In this document: positions 5,166-7,210 of the stretch, piece after piece
Layout of the letters: every line of letters starts with the position of its first letter
Numbering within the stretch: the first letter of the stretch is position 1
Source of the DNA: JAAYZK01 sp964535025
GTDB taxonomy: Bacteria; Planctomycetota; Phycisphaerae; SM23-33; FEN-1343
DNA length: 7,210 bases
NCBI GenBank assembly: GCA_964535025.1
Contig: CAZHRW010000258.1
Coordinates: 1-7,210 of the forward strand
Direction of reading: 5' to 3'
Notes under the pieces: model-generated
Told to the model about the DNA's origin: nothing
Seen by the model: only the letters and a program-made list of their open reading frames with translations
The model's database searches: none
Translations under genes and position numbers: made by a program

Positions 5166-5562
5166 ACCCCTCTTCGACGGCGTCCCGCTGACCAGCGCCG
5201 CCGGCCGCGTGAGCGTCGGCAGCCGTCGCAACCGGACCTACACCGAGACGATGCCCGGCGTGAACGGCGCGTACGTGCAGAGCTGCGGGTACGGGCCGCG
5301 GCCGCTGATGGCGACGGGCCTGCTGGCGGCGCAAAGTGCGACCGCCGCCGGAGCGCGCACGACGGTCATGGAGATGTTCCGCCAGCGGGAGCGGCTCGTC
5401 GACGGGGCCCGGATGGGCACGTTCATCGCCACCGACGGGCACGGGTACGCCAACTGCTTCGTCCAGCAGCTCACGCACGGACGGCTGCGGATCGGGCGCA
5501 GCGGTGATGCGTACGTCGCCTACCTGCCCGTGCGGGCCATGCTCCTGCAGGTGACGCCATGA
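5158..5562 (+). CDS. Probable distal-tail/baseplate-like protein, 134 aa
   Basis: ATG at 5158 lies 8 bases inside the upstream gene, with GGGAGG at 5141-5146. The stop overlaps the next start (ATGA at 5559-5562). The product starts MSEPLFDGVPLTSAAGRVSV and has an N-terminal beta region (VSVGSRRNRTYTETMPGVNG), then GPRPLMATGLLAAQSATAAG. Residues 63-80 form a helix (TVMEMFRQRERLVDG), followed by strands (MGTFIATDGHGYANCFVQQL). The C-terminus ends in YLPVRAMLLQVTP. A small alpha/beta protein that starts with a 'tweaked strand, PL..TG, helix, ...G..Y' pattern in this place recalls distal-tail or tail-hub-adjacent proteins of phages. The resemblance is loose, and the call leans on its neighbours. 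Confidence 0.55.
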   Translation: MSEPLFDGVPLTSAAGRVSVGSRRNRTYTETMPGVNGAYVQSCGYGPRPLMATGLLAAQSATAAGARTTVMEMFRQRERLVDGARMGTFIATDGHGYANCFVQQLTHGRLRIGRSGDAYVAYLPVRAMLLQVTP

Positions 5563-6296
5563 CGCCGACCACCGAGGGCATCAGCGTCCGGCAACTGACC
5601 CATCACGGCGGGCGGGTTCTGCTGCGGGCGGGCAGCGAGCACGCCGACCGCGTGCTGCAGTGCTACGTCAGCGGGGCCCTGGCGGCGGTGCAGGAGGCGC
5701 CCGGCTCGCCGTGGATGTGCGAACTGCCGGGCCTGACCGACACCGACGTGGTGGCCCTCGTCGCGGTCGATCCGGCCGAAAGCTACGTCAACGTCTGGGC
5801 GACGGCGGTCGGCCCGTCGCTGCCGCCCGGCCGTCTGCGGGTCCGCCTGCCCCAGACGATCGCCCCGTACGGGCCGGCCGATCGCTGGCGGGTGTACCTC
5901 GGCGCCGCCGGCGGCGTGGCGGCCGAGACGATCGCGCATGCCGCCGCGATCTACCCCGGCGGCCGTTACGCCTGCGGGTTCGGCTCGCACCTGGGCAGCG
6001 GCTTCGGCTGGGACGGCCACGAGGCCGCCGGCTGGGGCGCCGGCTGGGGCGTGGGCGAGTGGAGCTTCGACTGCCGTCTGCCGGCGTGGCGCTCGGACCC
6101 GCTGGCGCCGGGGGTCTACCCCGTGGCCGTCACGGTGCTCAACGCCGCCGGCGACGAATCGCCCGCCTTCGAAACGACGGTGACCGTTAGCAGTTACGCA
6201 CGGCCGGCCCGGAACCTGGCCGTGTCCGGCTACGATCGGCCGACCGACACGCTGACACTGACCTTTACCCAATCGGAGGACCTCCTCGATGGCTGA
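5559..6296 (+). CDS. Beta-rich tail protein with Gly/Trp-rich segment and C-terminal Fn3-like strands, 245 aa
   Basis: ATG at 5559 is coupled by a 4-base overlap; AGGTGA lies at 5549-5554. The stop at 6294-6296 is overlapped by the next gene. Residues 1-115 alternate strands (RQLTHHGGRVLLRAG, RVLQCYVSGALAAVQ, DVVALVAVDPAESYVNVWAT). Residues 140-171 are an unusual Gly/Trp/Phe-rich stretch: GFGSHLGSGFGWDGH, then AAGWGAGWGVGEWSFD. After that comes an Ig- or Fn3-like region (PGVYPVAVTVLNAAGDESPA, then TVTVSSYARPARNLAVSGY), ending TLTLTFTQSEDLLDG. Gly/Trp/Phe-rich stretches of this kind occur in tail and adhesin proteins. No enzyme motif and no signal peptide are seen. It is most likely a tail-tip or fibre-attachment component; a family name cannot be given. 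Confidence 0.6.
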   Translation: MTPTTEGISVRQLTHHGGRVLLRAGSEHADRVLQCYVSGALAAVQEAPGSPWMCELPGLTDTDVVALVAVDPAESYVNVWATAVGPSLPPGRLRVRLPQTIAPYGPADRWRVYLGAAGGVAAETIAHAAAIYPGGRYACGFGSHLGSGFGWDGHEAAGWGAGWGVGEWSFDCRLPAWRSDPLAPGVYPVAVTVLNAAGDESPAFETTVTVSSYARPARNLAVSGYDRPTDTLTLTFTQSEDLLDG

Positions 6297-6777
6297 ACTG
6301 CCCCTGACCGACGCTGAAGCCGACGCCCTCGGCGGCACCACCGACGACGCGCTGGACCTGACCTATCCGACGATCGGCCAGTCGCCCTACCACACGACGC
6401 TCTACCGGCTGATCGAGCGGCTGGCGACGCTGGCGAGGCTGCCCAACGCCCTGCGGGTCTACCGCGACGGGACGCTCACGTTCGGCGTCCGCCCCGGCCG
6501 TGCCTGCGGCGCAGCGGCGATGTACAGCTACGCCGGGGCCGCTGAGCAGGCGCTTACCGACGATGCGACCAATAGCATTTACCTCGTGATCAACGGCGGC
6601 GACCTCGAGCTGACGGTGAGCACCTCGGGCCTGCCCGATCCGGCCGTCACGCCCCACGTGCCGCTGGCGACGATCGACACGGGCACCGCCTCGATCGGCG
6701 GGGTCAGCGGGACCTACAGCGCCGCCGACATCACCGACCTGCGGGCGGCGGCGATGCTGCGGGTGGTGGGCGCATGA
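6289..6777 (+). CDS. Tail-fibre/receptor-binding-like protein, 162 aa
   Basis: ATG at 6289 with GGAGGA at 6275-6280, eight bases upstream; it overlaps the previous gene by 8 bases and the next by 4 (ATGA at 6774). Residues 1-55 are a mainly helical N-terminus (ELPLTDAEADALGGTTDDAL, then LYRLIERLATLARLPNALRV). From residue 62 the protein is beta: TLTFGVRPGRACGAAAMYSY, then AGAAEQALTDDATNSIYLVI, then GDLELTVSTSGLPDPAVTPH, then VPLATIDTG. The 'f.v.pG... aG....LtddatN.iyl...g.l.v...glP....vplatv.t' pattern is one I associate with N-terminal or linker domains of phage fibre proteins, ending in an 'itdlr' stretch (ADITDLRAAAML). The order helix then beta-sandwich fits a fibre adaptor. This is one of the better-supported phage-type calls here, but it is by pattern only. 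Confidence 0.62.
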   Translation: MAELPLTDAEADALGGTTDDALDLTYPTIGQSPYHTTLYRLIERLATLARLPNALRVYRDGTLTFGVRPGRACGAAAMYSYAGAAEQALTDDATNSIYLVINGGDLELTVSTSGLPDPAVTPHVPLATIDTGTASIGGVSGTYSAADITDLRAAAMLRVVGA

Positions 6778-7151
6778 GTTTCACCGGCTACCGCCTCTAT
6801 CGCGGCCGCGGGGGCCCGTCGTCGATCGACTGGACCACGCCCGTGGCGACCGCGGAGGCCGCCGCCGACGGCATCGTCCTCACCGGCGCCGGCCACGAGG
6901 CCGGCGCGGTCTACACCTACGCCCTGCGGCCGGTGCGCGACGACGTCGAATCGCCCGACTGGGCCTGCGTGGCCGAACTCGCCCTCGACGGCGACGGCCA
7001 GTGGACCGGCGAGCGTCCCGCGCCCGTCACGGCCCTTACCACCGCGGCGGCCGCGGGGACGGTTCGCGTCCACTGGCACTGGCGGGGGGGGGGCGGGGGG
7101 GGGGGGGGGGGGGCCGCCCCGGCGTCGATCTCGGCGCGGACGGCGATGTAG
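6774..7151 (+). CDS. Fibronectin/Ig-like tail or fibre protein, interrupted by a poly-G tract
   Basis: ATG at 6774 is coupled by ATGA to the fibre-like gene. Residues 1-103 look authentic: MSFTGYRLYRGRGGPSSIDW, then an ATAEAAADGIVLTGAG strand and a HEAGAVYTYALRPVRDDVES strand, as in an Fn3 domain. After a linker (GERPAPVTALTTAAAAGTVR) a second Fn3-like domain seems to start at VRVHWHW. The reading then enters CGG and nine Gly codons (7086-7112), followed by AAPASISARTAM and a stop at 7149-7151. The true gene almost certainly continues as a longer Fn3 or fibre protein; the C-terminus from about 7084 should not be trusted. It is either an assembly artefact or a real rearrangement. Confidence 0.6.
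   Translation: MSFTGYRLYRGRGGPSSIDWTTPVATAEAAADGIVLTGAGHEAGAVYTYALRPVRDDVESPDWACVAELALDGDGQWTGERPAPVTALTTAAAAGTVRVHWHWRGGGGGGGGGAAPASISARTAM
7084..7113. repeat. Interrupted poly-G tract (10 G, C, 19 G)
   Basis: G runs at 7084-7093 and 7095-7113 are separated by a single C at 7094. Together with the change of coding strand across it, a tract this long suggests a sequencing or assembly junction, although a natural homopolymer or slippage site is possible. Confidence 0.9.
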
Positions 7152-7210
7152 ACCATCGACGCACCGGGCGCCACGTCGGCGGCGTAGATCCCGTCGCCTT
7201 CGGCCTCGAC
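7114..7210 (-). CDS. Fragment of a minus-strand Fn3/Ig-like protein (partial at the window edge)
   Basis: Read on the minus strand from 7210, the sequence gives VEAEGDGIYAADVAPGASMV, then YIAVRAEIDAGAAP, before entering poly-Pro from the G tract. This looks like real beta-sheet protein, whereas the plus-strand frames are short or Arg/His-rich as antisense shadows are throughout the window. The strand pattern (DGI...G....VY..A.R) parallels the plus-strand gene's DGIVLTG and AVYTYALRPV, suggesting another Fn3-like domain of the same kind of protein. The start lies outside the window, and the end is lost in the tract. It may be the real continuation of a neighbouring tail gene joined in the wrong orientation. 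Confidence 0.4.

Overview
The window is a very G+C-rich stretch of bacterial or phage DNA in which almost every base is coding on the plus strand. Codon third positions are mostly G or C, and most neighbouring genes overlap by 4-8 bases (ATGA or TGATG junctions), so it reads as one or two translationally coupled operons. No tRNA, rRNA, CRISPR array, transposase or integrase is visible. The base composition, the parallel beta-helix protein and the dispersed intergenic repeats would suit a Planctomycetota-type genome or metagenome bin, but nothing here fixes the taxonomy.

Layout: (1) 1-630 holds the Pro-rich C-terminal end of a gene entering from the left, a 51-aa basic microprotein and an 85-aa protein. 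(2) 627-3548 holds a 446-aa cysteine-laddered beta-helix protein, a 357-aa protein joining N-terminal beta-rich domains to a helical head-tail-connector-like C-terminus, and a 162-aa tail-terminator-like protein. (3) 3549-3684 is an A/T-rich gap with a degenerate heptamer repeat. (4) 3685-4505 holds a tail-tube-like protein and a possible tail assembly chaperone. (5) 4506-4718 is a block of G/C hairpins. (6) 4719-7151 holds a 148-aa Pro/Ala/acidic protein, then 134-aa, 245-aa, 162-aa and fibronectin-like proteins resembling distal-tail and fibre components. (7) At 7084-7113 a 30-base G-rich homopolymer interrupts the last gene, and beyond it the credible coding strand flips to minus.

Together the genes look like the connector and tail section of a tailed-phage-like particle: prophage, defective prophage, gene transfer agent or tailocin. 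Gene order (connector, terminator, tube, chaperone-like, distal tail, fibres) is the main argument, because most individual families can only be called tentatively by eye. Two things depart from the standard order: the beta-helix, spike-like gene lies upstream of the connector, and there is no tape-measure-sized gene between the chaperone position and the distal-tail genes.
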